NCBI RefSeq assembly: GCF_029227915.1
Contig: NC_079879.1
Coordinates: 8,990,001 to 9,054,000, forward strand
Reading direction: 5' to 3'
From: Hydractinia symbiolongicarpus
Lineage: Eukaryota; Cnidaria; Hydrozoa; Anthoathecata; Hydractiniidae
Length of the DNA stretch: 64,000 nt
Shown here: piece after piece, positions 46,800 through 59,311 of the stretch
Numbering within the stretch: the stretch's first letter is position 1
Layout of the letters: every line of letters starts with the position of its first letter
Notes under the pieces: generated by a model
Databases searched by the model: none
The model's input: only the letters and a program-made list of their open reading frames with translations
Told to the model about the DNA's origin: nothing
Program-made: the position numbers and the translations under genes

Positions 46800-48993
46800 T
46801 AAAAACTGTTGCCTATCAGTCGTTTTATACTTTTAGCTAAAACTTAGGAAAGCAGGATGTGTATGTTTTTGCTTGTGGAGCTAAAGGTGAACGCAAACCG
46901 CTCCAATGACATATACGGCAGCAAACTGTGTGCTTTCCTGCCTTTTAAACATTAGGGTAAAATTATTTCGTCCGTTCATATTTCTTAATGATTAGACAGG
47001 CAGCTTTGACGTCTGTTCGTCTCTACGCACAGTCGGGGAAATACGGAAAACCGAACGTTAGCTTAGTTTACCTTAAATCTTTTCCATGAGGTTTTTTTTC
47101 TCTCTAACAATCACAGATGGTGAAATGAGAAAGATGCAAGGTGGGTTTAAAGGCAGAAACTTTTCTGCCCTTAAACCCACCTGGGGACGAGGTTGATATT
47201 TATCAAGTCTCTTTTTTTCCTTTTCTCGAGTTAAAGTTTGAGTTTAACGGGAGAAATTTGTGACTGTATATGGGGAAGAGGTAGAATTAAAGTTCTTTTT
47301 GTCTAAACTTTTATATTTTATACATTTCTTGATTATATGGTAAAGACCTCAAATGCGATGTAGCGAATAAATTAATTTCTTAGATTTTGGCCTTTCGCGA
47401 AAGTATTTTCACGCAAAAACGAACTTTTTTTGAAGTCGAAATTATCGAACCATGGAAGAAACATTTTCTGCAGGACAGAACAAAAAAACGTATTTCATCA
47501 AATTTATCTGTACTTTTAATTAGCTCTCTAATTTTGTTATCTTCACTACATTAATTAATGCAAGAAATGTCTTTATTGAGATACTCGATGCTCTTCTAGC
47601 TTCAAAGAAATAAAAATCTTGCACATAGCTGAGTAAAACCCTGCAAACTACCGGGGTCAAAATGGGGTTACTTGTCCCCAGGGTTACGATGTCAGTAGCT
47701 AGGCGCTGACTTCACAGCTAATAAGCTCCTCTACCGCCAAGCCTTAAACGTCACAAAAATCAAGAACTCATGGAAATAAAGATAGAGTATGGCGCATCAG
47801 AAAAATCTTCTACAGTTACAAGGATTTCTAGGGATAAGAATATTTTCTAAAATTTGGAAAATATCTTTTACTTCAACCAAGGCCTGTAATTGTATTTGAT
47901 ATTTCTTTTTCGACGGAATTACAGTTTTTATGAAGTTTTCCACGAACACACATCTTTTTCGACCCGTCCCCACTTCTTCCTAAGTGGAAATTCACCTTGG
48001 TCCGTTTCAATCCAAGCTGGTAGGTTAAAATTATTTCAACTTTTCTTGCGGACAGAAACGAAAAAAATTATTAAAAAAAAATAATAATAATTAGCAGGTA
48101 CTATGAAATTCTAAATTTCTTAACCTCGGGCCCAGCTCTTCTTAGGGAGTTATAATTTAAAATTCCAGAAAGTAATTTTAGCTGCTATTGTTTTCAACTT
48201 ATCAAATCTTTTTTTACAACTAACGGTTTTGATTTGACAATCCCAACCCCGACTCAAAATTCTAAGTTATACGGACCAATAACGCTGAAGTTACAGAAAA
48301 GACTTGCAGTCAGATTTTATTAACAAGATACAAATGAAATGTGCAATTTTATACAATTTTTAAAAAAAAACTATTTCACTATTCTGATTAGGGTATCCAC
48401 TCACTCAAAGTCTCTCTTTTTTCTGATAAATAATAACAAAACAGTTTTGTTTCAAACAACGTTTCAATGCGTTTTACCACTTTTCCTGACAGCTTGTAAT
48501 TTCTACCATATTACTCAACTTTTCTGACCGAGTGGACAATCTAATACAAATCATAACATTAATATTACTTTTATGGAGTGTTAATATATATAAACCACAC
48601 CAAGATAGAGATACAATTAGTACATGTCTTACGAAGAATTTAAACTAATTTTATTTCATGACTTGCTCTTAGTTAAATTCAGAGTTCAAATTAAAAACAA
48701 AATTGCTGCTTTTCCTGTTCACACTGGAGAAAAAGATGTGACATTAATAGCATAAATAAGTAGAAAGTAAAAGAATAAATAATTCAAACAGCGTAATGTA
48801 AAAAAGAAAAACGTTTCCAGTATAACCTGTCTGGTTCAAAAAGTTAGTATGAGATAATCACGCTCTCGACCATTTCGACAAAATTCCGATTAAAAATAAA
48901 ACTTTGACAAGAATAAAATGCAAACGCGAACAAATAATGATCATTTTATAAAGAAGCGATTGTAAAACAAAGTAACAACAACATTCACACTTG
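46800..48993. other. intergenic between convergent GPCR and glycine-rich gene
   Basis: No gene seen. It includes the hairpin at 47139-47194. The stretch 48540-48993 is likely the 3' UTR of the minus-strand gene. Confidence 0.5.
47139..47194. repeat. hairpin adjoining a CCTGGGGACGAGG end
   Basis: The arms gtgggtttaaaggcagaa and ttctgcccttaaacccac pair with a single G-T mismatch around a loop of about 4 bases. They run directly into cctggggacgaggttg, the right arm of the fold-back family seen at 8.6, 18.6 and 31.7 kb. The left CCTCG arm is absent. Confidence 0.75.
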
Positions 48994-49180
48994 CTACCCA
49001 CCACATCCTCCACCGCCACAGCCTCCACCTCCACAACCTCCACCACCACCACCACCACCGCATCCTCCACCACCACCACCACCGCATCCTCCTCCACCAC
49101 CACTACCACCGCATCCTCCTCCACCACCGCAACCACCGCAGCCACCCGCGTCCCCACCCCAATCACCTCCGCCTGAATCA
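48994..49180 (-). repeat. CGGGG-coding repeat, GC-rich island
   Basis: The plus strand is almost pure (CCACC/CCTCC/GCATCC) repeats, the reverse of codons for Cys-Gly-Gly-Gly-Gly. It is the most GC-rich stretch in the window and prone to length change. Plus-strand open frames here (for example at 48991-49176) are shadows. Confidence 0.85.
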
Positions 49181-51242
49181 AAACCGCCTCCATCACCACC
49201 ATCCCAGCTTTCACCATTATCACCTCCCTCCCAACCACCAACATCATTAAAATCATTACCTCCAGTATCGTAGTCATAACCAATATCTCCAGCGCCACAT
49301 CCACCGCTATAATGATGATGATGATAATTCATATAAAACGGATGAATTTGGTAAAAGTATCCTGCGTGACAACTTGTATGATACCATCTAGGTAACATCG
49401 ATGCATAAAGACCACCTGCTATTAAAAGAGGCATCGTATCCATGTTCATCACACCAGGCCTATTCGATGGAGGAGCCGCATATGGACCTATTCTTCCATC
49501 TTCTTTAGGTGGTGGAGGTCTTGGTTGGCAAAGAACGAACGATACAGCAATGGCTGCACCGAGAGAAATGTATTCTGGGACATCAACTACCGTACTACCA
49601 AACGTAATATTGCCCGTCTGCAAATCAACCCAGCCATCTCCTTGTTGAGTAGTCCAGTGATATTGTGTAGGTTGACCTATAGAACTTTGAGACACAGGAT
49701 ACCATTTTGAATTTCCCCCATCTAACAAGAACAAGCTTAAAACTAAAGAACCAAGTCTTCCTTGTGTACTGCGTGTTCCTTTTGCAAAACCGAACCAGCT
49801 CGACTTTAATATACCCCAGTCTCCTTTGGACCCCCGTATAAGCAGTGCTCTTTCTACTGCAGGTTTATGTGTAAACAATTTAGATGCGTCGCTTACTTGT
49901 TTCTTATTTGGCAACGAATGGCTTCCAATAGTATGCGCCGTACTAACAACATTCCCGTACAAATCCAAAATTTCGACCGCAGACAAAGTAGGCTTCTGAC
50001 AGTGAACCATTCTCCATGTAAACGAATTCAGGCCATAACTTGTTTGTAAGGAGTTGTCAATGTATTGACACGGTACGTTGGTTTTATGTACAGAACTTGG
50101 TGCCATTAAGGAGGCGTGATGGAGAACATCTTTTAAATGTGGAGCTTCCATCATGTTGCGAACAATTTGATTGGTAAAGAAAGAGAAACAATTTTTGTTC
50201 TAAATTAAAAAAAAATAAGTAAATAAATAACTTAAAATAATTTTTCTAGCCTTTCCTAGACTTTTATTCACGCTTTATTTATCAATTTATTAATATGAGC
50301 ATGTACAAACAGAAACAGACAGCCAGCCAGCCAGACACAGATAAATAGACAGACAGAAAGACAGACAGACAGACAAACCTGATCGATTAAAGATGCAAAT
50401 CTGTTTGGCACTTTATCAATTAAAGGCATTGGTGGTTCACCCCGATACATTGCTCCGGAAACTGCAAACTTTTTTCCCTTCTTTCTCCACAGCTTTCTTG
50501 TCTCCTCACTGCTTTTGTCAAGGTGTGATCCAGGACTTCTATCACTTGTCGAATCATCATGATCAAGCAACTGACCGAGTATTGCCTTCGTGTCTGATTG
50601 ATAAATCAAAACAAATTGTTGGTGCGTATGCCACACCAAATCATTGTCATAACAGGGAACAATAAATGTAGCAGGATGGTCCCTCTTTATTTGCAGCATA
50701 ATTTTATATCTCTTAACAGCAGATTTTAAAAATTTCCAGTCTCTGTAATGAGGTAAAGATGAATTGTAGTTAAAAATTCTCTGGCGTTGGGCTGCGCCTA
50801 CAATGTCATACGAACTTTTCTGGTTAAATTCACCTTGAAATAGCAACGGAGGAGTACTGTTACTCAAATCAACATCAAACGGTATGTTGGGATACTTTTG
50901 ATACCAGCATCCCATTGACTGTTGTCTGCACGAGTCAATAAGCATTGCTGGTTTGTGATCGACAACTGTGTTTACAATTCTCCGACAATCTTCGACATAT
51001 GCAACTGGATTTAGAATATGGCAATGCCACACCCATTCTATATCTAATGGAGCAGGAAGAGACCCGCTTTGTGTAGTTATTAAAGGTAGCCAATAGTTCT
51101 CGTAACGATAAATAGCGTTTTGTAAAACAGGAGTGCTGTATAAAGCTGGATATTTATCAACCACACGAAGGAAATCGTATTCTGCTTGTGTTGCAGATAT
51201 TAAATTAATATCTGATGGTAGCTTTAAAAGATTATTACCCAT
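48994..51242 (-). CDS. GRDP-like (DUF1399 type) protein with Cys/Gly-rich tail, paralogue 1
   Basis: Two coding exons, 51242-50379 and 50199-48994, joined in phase 0, for 689 residues. A good acceptor at 5' UTR distance suggests an upstream non-coding exon. Exon 1 has two related blocks, DIEWVWHCHILNPVAYVEDC and VPCYDNDLVWHTHQQFV, whose WxCH/WHTH patterns are those of the glycine-rich domain-containing proteins known mainly from plants, fungi and protists. Exon 2 begins with a globular part (ILDLYGNVVSTAHTIGSHSL, RGSKGDWGILKSSW). It passes through a PRPPPP stretch and an MLPRWYH block, and ends in about 100 residues of Gly, Asp and repeated CGGGG. No signal peptide is seen. Function in animals is not known to me. 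The paralogue lies 1.9 kb upstream in transcription direction, on the same strand. Confidence 0.85.
50320..50377. repeat. (AGAC)n/(CAGC)n microsatellite at the intron donor
   Basis: A run of agac and cagc units lies in the single coding intron of the gene, ending at its donor site. Read-through of the intron would add a meaningless Cys/Leu/Ser-Val tail. Confidence 0.85.
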
Positions 51243-53134
51243 TTTACATTGCAACCTAAAAAAATAAAAACATTTAGCATAACAGATATAATACAGACAA
51301 TTTATGTCAAAAATTTCTAATTTCATTCTCGGATATATTTCCCTACACAAGTCCTGGACATTTGAATAAAAGGGAATTTTCGCGGAGATTAAGTTTTGCG
51401 AATTTTATGAGTTGATGGTATTTGCAAATTAAATTCCGGAGAAATTTGATATAAAGTGGCAAAACAGGTTTAAAATTGTCGAAATGCTATTATCACTACC
51501 CTTTTTGTGTCTCAGGTTAAAATTTTGTATAATAGGGTACACTGGAAGCAAGGCAAACACAATTCAAAAAAGGTTACGGATTTGAGTCGTCTACTGCAAT
51601 CTGTCAGATTCCCCCTGAAAACCATGAATTTTGTCATCTAAAATATTTAATTACCGCAAAATCTGCTAAGTTCTTACAAAAACTAAATAGGTTTTCCTTC
51701 CGTAAATTTAAATTAAGAATAAAAAAAAAAAAAAAAAAACGTTTTAGCCATTCGCAAAAATGAATACCCGGGAAAATTTGTTCTCTAAACTGAAAGAGTA
51801 AATTACTATTGGCGCAAATTTACAAACATGAAAGACTTGATATCTTGATAATTAGAACACGGGGTTACCCTTGCAAGATTTTCCATGATTTCTTGATAAT
51901 TAGAACACTGATTTTTTCAATGATTAAAACTCACAAACTCAGCATAAATATTCCAAACAAGCTATATGTAATAAATTATGTGTACTAGCGTTTTATTTAT
52001 TATTTAAAGTAAGGTTTAAGTAACTAGAAAAGAAATATTATATAATATATATGTGTGTATAACACACAAACATTAAAATTAAAAAGTAATTTTTTTTGAT
52101 TTCACTAATGTATATGACGTTAAATCAACGAATAAGATTGAGTTTCTTTGATTAGCTTTATTTTGTTATTTAATTTGCTTTTATTGGGGCTAAGTCACAT
52201 TTTAGTTGTCTGAAGCAGGGGGCGATCTAAAGATAAATAAAAGCTAAAAAGAGAAATTGCGGTAAGAAAACGAATATTTCAATGATTATACGAAGCAAAT
52301 ATTATTTAAATAAAATCAAATCAAAAGTAAATGAACATTTATTTTAAATGAATTGTATATTAAAAAACTTTAATATAAAAATCAAGTTTACTCGAAAAAT
52401 TAAATATCTGCGAAATATAACAATTTTAATTTTTGCGTTTTTTGAGAGGTTGAAACAAAAATGTGCTTTTTTTCTGAAAAAAAGGGGCAGATCCAAGGTG
52501 TAAACAAATCAGGAAAAAAAATTAAAATTGTCTTTGGGTATTTTTGTTAGGTAATGGTATTTGACAGAACAAAACTCGTAGAAGGTTAAAAACCAATATG
52601 ATGATTGTTGTTTTTTTGTTTCAGGTTGTAATGCACATGCACCAAGAACTAGCTAAGCATATTATACACACCGAATCAGGGGTATTATGGGTATTATAAC
52701 AAGCACGTTATATTACATTCTAAATTATGCCTTGGTGTATATATTAGATTAAATAGTATGTTAGCCACAAATTCAAGTTATATTATAAGTCATAAAAACT
52801 ATAACAATGTATCAAAAATAAAAAAATAAATAAAAAAATGTTGTTTTAAGACAATAGCATTCTCACACAGTTTTTGGTATTAATAAACAAACATTTTACA
52901 CTTCTCTGTAAGGTTCAATAATTATGACTTAATCAGTTTCTGAAGTTTCCTTCAGAAATAAGAAATACACTCTCTGTGGGTGACTTACACTGTAACATTT
53001 AAACAAAATAAATATTAAAATATATAAGGAGACCAGCAAAAAATGAAACATAAAAATGTTGTGTTACATAAATATTTGTGCTAAAAATGTGAACAGATAA
53101 AAGCAGAACTTTCGGAATTTTTAAAAGTAAGGTT
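51243..53134. other. spacer between the two GRDP-like paralogues
   Basis: No coding exon recognised; strongly AT-rich with an A19-20 run near 51720. A short duplication of a ttgataattagaaca core occurs at about 51842 and 51890. It holds the 5' leader and promoter of paralogue 1 and the 3' UTR of paralogue 2. Confidence 0.5.
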
Positions 53135-56100
53135 TTAATCGCCACCACAGCCACCACCACCACCGCAGCCCCCGCCACCACCATCATCCCCACCTCCACT
53201 ATCACCAAAATCACCAACACCACCAAAATCAGAACAGCCAAATCCACCGTCATTACCAAAATCTGAGGTGTCAAATCCACTGCTAAAATTTGAATCTCCA
53301 CCAACACCAAAATTGGAGGCACTAAAACCACTATCAAAATCCGAACCTCCAAATCCTCCGAAGTTATTGCTGCCAAAATCAGAAAACCCTGAATCTGCAA
53401 AATCTGGTCCCCAAAAATCTTCAGATCCTATCTGACCTGAGTTATCTTGACTTGCTGAACTCCAATGGCTATCAAAACCACTATCCCAGTCTGAATCGTC
53501 ATGAAATCCACCCAAATCAGAATCAAAACCAAAATCATCATCAAAGTCATCCTGATAATGAGTATGATGAATCTCGTTGTCAAAATCATGTTGATTATTA
53601 TCGTTGTCTTCATTATCATCATCATCGCCATCTTTATAATCACGACGATTGTGTGGATTTTTAAATCGATGATGATGAATCATATGTTGTGGATGAATTT
53701 GGTACATGTAAGCACCTTCACTATGTGAATGATACCATCTTGGTAACATTGATGCATATAAGCCACCTGCAATTAAGAACGGCATAGCATCAATGTTCAT
53801 TATATTTGTTTTCGTTGTAGGAGGTGCTGGGTAACGCGCATAGGTGGTTCCAATTTTCGGCGGTGGGGGCCTTGGATGACAAAGAATAAATGAAACAGCT
53901 ATAGCACAGGCAAGGGTAACATACTCTGCAACATCAGAAACATTTCCAGGAAAGGTGATGTTTCCTCGTTCGAGATCACACCATCCAGGCCCTTGGTCAG
54001 TCGTCCACTGAAATTGAGTAGGTTTATTTTGTTGCAATTGCTGAATTGGTATCCATCGTGAATCTTTTCCATTTAGAAGAAACAAATTCAATACTAATTT
54101 TCCTAATTTAGGTCTAACATTTGGTTTTCCTTTTATAAAACCATACCAAAAAGATTTTAAAATACCCCAATCTCCTTTTGACCCACAAATGAGTATGGCA
54201 CGTTCAAAGGATGGGTTATGTGCATACGATCTGGTAGAATCTATAATTTGTTGGGACCCTGGTAACGAATGACTTCCAATTGTATGAGCTGAGCCAACAA
54301 GATTCCCATACAAATCTAATATCTCAACTGCAGATAAAGTTGGATTTTTACAATGAACCATTCTCCATGTAAATGAATTTGTACCAAGGTCTGTTACAAG
54401 ATAATTGTCAATATACTGACATGGGACTTCTTCTTTATGCAAGATATGGGGGGACATTAATTTTACATTATGCAGCACATCTTTTAAATGGAATGATTCT
54501 AGCATGGTGCGGGATTCTTGGTTGGCATTGAATACATACGATTGTGACTGCTATACAAAAAAAGTAAACTAATGTTTAAAAAATGTTACTTGAATCATTA
54601 GTTAACAAACTCATGCAAATGATGTATACATGCGAGTATAAAAAAAAAAAAAACATGTTTTTTTTAAAGACCTTTCGGCTCTTACAAGAGCCCTGATCAC
54701 ATTTAAATATTTTGTATATCCAGAAAAGACGTTATATTTCTATTGAGACATGGTTTCTCTTTTTGTATAAAAAGACTCTCTTTAATCTCCAAACTGTTAT
54801 TAACAAATTGTCAAGGATGCAGTGTGATCAGACTAAAGCAAGTGATCTCTGGTAAGACATGAAAGCTCTTTAAAAAAACATGCTGTTTAATTTTTTTATT
54901 TTTGAATCATTATCGTTGTTACAACAATGTTTACTTTCTGCACTTTCTGATATTTTTAAAACACTTAGGATTTTTAATATTTTATGCAGCTATCGTACTA
55001 AACCTTATTTAGGGTTTCTACTCTTTTTTATAGAGTCAAAGTTAAGGGAATTTGAAAGAATTTGAAAATTTTTGATGAGATTGTTTGATTATTTCTGCAA
55101 CATAGCATTTCTATGTATTTTAAAAATAAAACCATATAGTTTTGTAACAATAAAAATGAGAAGATTTAATTTACCCTTGTAAGAGGTTTAAGATGTTTAA
55201 GAGACTTTTTAAAATTAATCTTGATATTGATGCTTGCTTTTTATGTCACAATACTAGGAAAACAGAGCTTGTACTTTTACACATATTATTTTTCATGCAG
55301 TGATAATTTATACAGGGCTGCAGCTAACAATGCAGTCAATCAACAACTCAAGACTCATGTAATAAGAATTTTAAACAATTGTATTTATACTTATAATGCA
55401 GTTTTTTAGATGCACAAATGCGTTATTTACATGAAAATAAGTCCAAGATTGATGTAATTTTGCAAAAAGGATACCCATATGTGACAAAGAAACATTTCTT
55501 AACACGTTTTATCACAATACAGACATACCTGATTGATTAAGCTGGCAAATCTATTTGGTACACTATCCATAAGAGGAAGTGGCGGTTGCCCCCTATACAT
55601 GGTTCCTGGAATTCCATATTGTTTACCAGTCTTTTTCCACAACTTTCTTGTTTTTGCACTCTTCTTACCTAAATGCGATCCAAGTGATCTATCAATAGCT
55701 AAGTCACCGTGATTTAGTAATTTACCCAGTAATTCTTCTGTATCTGATTGATAAACAGAAACAAACTGTTGGTGTGTATGCCAAATTAACTCATTGTCAT
55801 AACATGGAACAATAAGTGTGTTTGGGTGTTTTTGTTTCAACAACAACAAAATCCGATACCTTTTCTCAGCTTCAGTCAAAAACTTTATATCTCGGTAGTG
55901 TGGGAGCGATGTGTTGTAGTTAAAGAATCGTTGTTGTTGAGCAGCTTTGACAATGTCATAAGAACTTTTTACTGGTGCATTTGTTAACAATGGAGGAGAA
56001 CTGTCATTCAAGTTGATGTCATATGGTATGCCAGGGTATGCATTATTCCAATACTCTTTCGATTTTTGTCTTGCAGACTCGGTAAGAAACATTGGTTTGT

Positions 56101-56386
56101 GATCGACAACTGTGTTTACAATTCTCCGACAATCTTCCACATATGCAACTGGATTTAAAATATGGCAATGCCACACCCATTCTATATCTAATGGAGCAGG
56201 AAGAAACTCACATTTCTCAGCAACTAAAGGAAGCCAATAGTTCTCGTAACGATAAACAGCATTTTGTAAAACAGGAGTGCTGTATAAAGCTGGAAAACGA
56301 TCAATATATCTTAGGAAATCATATTCTGCTTGTGTTGATGATATCAAGTCAATTTTAGATGGTATTTTAATCAGCTTGTTTCCCAT
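53135..56386 (-). CDS. GRDP-like (DUF1399 type) protein with Asp/Gly/Ser/Phe-rich tail, paralogue 2
   Basis: Two exons, 56386-55529 and 54550-53135, joined in phase 0 at the same position as in paralogue 1, for 757 residues. Exon 1 carries the same WHCH and WHTH blocks (DIEWVWHCHILNPVAYVEDC, VPCYDNELIWHTHQQFV). Exon 2 carries ILDLYGNLVGSAHTIGSHSL, ICGSKGDWGILKSFW and the PRPPPP and MLPRWYH blocks. The tail differs: an acidic HDFDNE-like segment, then many SDFG/GFDS/SNFG-type units, ending in only two short CGGGG-like groups. The conserved body and variable tail suggest duplication followed by tail divergence. No signal peptide or membrane segment is evident. Confidence 0.85.
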
Positions 56387-57179
56387 TATTTACATGCTAG
56401 AAAGAAAAAGTCAAAATATTAAGCCATAGCAAAAACACCTGCAATTTTTTAATTTAATAATACTCAGAAAACTCTGTACTCACATAATTTTCACTTAATT
56501 TTTAAAAATTTAAAAAGCTGCTTTCCATATTTATATAATTAATTAACAAAATAAAACTGTATCAATGTAAATAAATACAAGTGACTTCATCAAAATACAT
56601 CCTTTATAAAATCTTTCAGGCTTCTTCTACTGGAAAACACTTTATTAACAACAAAAGAATCAATGAACAAATTTGTTTAATGATAATTGTGCTTTTAAAA
56701 AATAATCAAATATTGCTAAGAGCAGCTTAAAAAAACATTTGTACAATAGTGTATTTTTAATGTAAGACATTTTCTTTTTGATAAATTATTTCATGTAATC
56801 TGTTAAAATTTAATATTAGGAATAAAAACAAAAACAAAACAACTGCCTATTGTACAAAAATATTTTACCACAATTATAAATACTTTATATATCAAAAGAT
56901 AAAGATTTTCCTACATTATATATAGTTTTAGCGATATTCAAGTTTCTTTAATAAGTAGCTTTAAAATATAATGCTGATACTTAGTTGTAATTATATTTCC
57001 ATGCTTACAAATGAACTTGCAATTAAATAATTTTGTAAAACTAAGAACCACCCTTAGCGACCTGTAAAGAAATTGGAAGGTATCGTTTAACTTCATATTG
57101 TGACTCTCTACACAATTTATTTCGGAGATTAATCATATTCCCAGGGTAAATTGCTGTTTTATCAGTCAACAGTAGAGCT
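56387..57179. other. upstream region of paralogue 2, no gene seen
   Basis: AT-rich, with no exon or repeat recognised. Promoter and leader of the gene ending at 56386 would lie here. Confidence 0.5.
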
Positions 57180-57460
57180 AAAGAAAGCATTGGGAGAAGA
57201 ACGTACACATCAATATAAATATGAAATGTAAATTTAAGCTATAAAAATGTCTAGGATCATGTGCTTTTGACATGAAGTTATTTAATGATTTTATCAAACT
57301 GTCTATTCTGAAACAGGTGTGTTGTGACCCAACTACACAAAAATGGTTTGATTTTGGTGCGAAGTAGACCCTAGTTACAAAGGAGACGATGGTATTTTCC
57401 CCTGTTTCCAAGTTATTTGTCCACAAATGATAAATTCATGGCACTGGCTTCACTAATATT
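57180..57460 (-). mobile_element. Helitron interior fragment, diverged
   Basis: On the minus strand this reads gtgaagccagtgcc, then acaaataacttggaaacag, aactagggtctac and catgatcctagacattt. These blocks occur in the same order in Helitrons E and F (for example 43472-43710). Both termini are missing. It is the oldest-looking copy of the family in the window. Confidence 0.6.
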
Positions 57461-58006
57461 ATTATCCATGCCAATCTTTGTAATTAGGTATTGTTTTAAA
57501 GGTTGATAAACAAATCAGACTTATTGTTTCGAACTTGCACATTCTTTAGGTGGAAAAAGATCTCTTTTGCCAAATTTTAGCCTGTAAGGGCCTTTATGAT
57601 AGGTAGAACTGTATCCCACTTTCTTGTAGATTAACAATGTTTTTTTTTCTTTATATGCTCCCACACTTCATGAAACCCACTGAAAACGACTCATGCAACA
57701 ACTCGTGGAAGCTATGTCAGATTGGCCCAACAATGCAGTCCAACAATCAAGGCCTTGGATTAGCTTACATCACCCGGCTGTCTCACCCAGCGTTGATATA
57801 TATGGCTGTACTGTTGCTCTAGCTGCTTGTTTTCATAGCACATGCATTTGGCTATGAGTTGTCAAGGTTTTTATCAAGAAGCGGCAGCAATGGTCCATTC
57901 CTATTTCCACATGCACTTTTTGTCAGATGGGGATATAGGGCTTCCTATGTTAGCAAAAAAATTTGGACAAAATCAGTGTGTGTGGTCTATGTATTTTATA
58001 TTATTA
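57461..58006. other. intergenic, no gene seen
   Basis: No coding exon recognised. The GC content of 57650-57860 is slightly higher, but the open frames there have no domain. The open frame 57859-58131 ends inside the mini-Helitron. Confidence 0.45.
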
Positions 58007-58131
58007 TCTATATTTTAATACCCGTATACGTCTATCTGTCACGCCAAATGGTACTGAAATTTTCAAGACGCACGCTATGCGGTTTAAAAAGAACGGGCAA
58101 GCCCGTGGATTCTCAACGGGCCAACGACTAG
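58007..58131 (+). mobile_element. putative 125 bp mini-Helitron
   Basis: It starts TCTATATTTTAATACCCGTA after a host A (58006). It ends with a hairpin (cccgtggattctcaacggg, stem CCCGT/ACGGG) and then ccaacgactag at 58131, followed by a host T. These are the diagnostic features of a Helitron: TC start, hairpin about 10 bases before CTAG, and insertion between A and T. The termini differ from those of the 37-44 kb family. At 125 bp it is close to the minimum for two termini. Confidence 0.6.
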
Positions 58132-59311
58132 TGACTTAATATTATTACAGTAAGACACACCATTTATGTTTTTTGCTATTATTGTTATTTAATAACACAT
58201 GTTTATTGTGTGCCCAAACACACCATGTGAATTATCTGTTTATAGTAATATCCTTCATCCATGAGATAAATAATAATATAAGGAAATATGCAATTAAAAA
58301 AACAATGGTTTGTATTTTCTACACTTATAGTTTCATGTCGCCACATGGACGACAATCTGCAGTAGTAATAAAACGTAACCGTAAAAGTTGCAACATAATT
58401 GTATCAAAAATTACAATACAATGGTATCAAAAATGGACGTAAAAATGACATCAGTCGCGTGAGTCGTTCGAAGCCAGATAAAATTTGTTAATATGTCTGC
58501 ATTTTGCCATAATTTTTTTCTTTTATTGAGCAGATTGTTATCAGGGTAGATTGCAATATGGTATTTTTCCTCCTGGCAGAGCTGACGCGAAACACTTTCT
58601 GGGGAAAATGATCTGGACAGGGTTCGAATTAGCAGTTCGCAATTCGCGAATCGAAATGCCATTTTTGCGAATCACTTTGAGAAGAAAATGATAAAATTGC
58701 AAATCGAATAGTTTTAAGTGATGACAGAAATGCTTTTGTAAAATGTTTTCACTGGGTTTGACCAATGTAATTCCTAAGAATTTTATAAAACCTCAAACAC
58801 CAAAAACATTTCTGCCTTTACCAGATATATATCTTAAAAAAAACTTATTCCACATCGATAATGATTTCATAGGGTCAGATGAAAATCTTTGATACTTAAA
58901 TATCTCAAACACAAAAGAGATTTGATAAGTTATATATATACTGATAAATCTGAATGAGTATGGGGTCCAAATAAAAGGGGGATGCACAACAATATTTTCA
59001 AACATCAATAAGCAGGGGTCATAATAAAGGGGTTAGGGGCGAGATTTGCTATGCTTTGCTAGGAAAGCAATATTTTCAACATGAACCATATCCCTAAATT
59101 AAAGTACATTAACCACGTGCAAAGTATGTGTATTTGTATACATGTTTTTTTTATATAAGCAGTTGGAATTATGCATATTTGTATATTACTAGTTCAAAAT
59201 ATGCACATTATCCAAGTTCAGCTGAAGCCCTATTCCTGCTTAAATTAAATAGAATCAAATAGAATAACAAGATTATTTTCTGGTTAATGAAAAGTTTGAA
59301 GTTATATTTGT
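58132..59311. other. intergenic, no gene seen
   Basis: No coding exon recognised. There is a local inverted motif near 58637 (ttcgcaattcgcgaatcg) but no clear element boundaries. Confidence 0.45.

Noticed and set aside
48991-49176. Plus-strand Thr/Ser-rich open frame
   Set aside because: It is the antisense shadow of the CGGGG-coding repeat of the minus-strand gene.
53428-53728. Met/Ile-rich and Asn/His-rich open frames opposite GRDP-like paralogue 2
   Set aside because: They arise from the repetitive tail codons read in other frames.
57859-58131. 90-codon open frame with a hydrophobic middle
   Set aside because: It has no homology I recognise, and its last third is the mini-Helitron including its hairpin.
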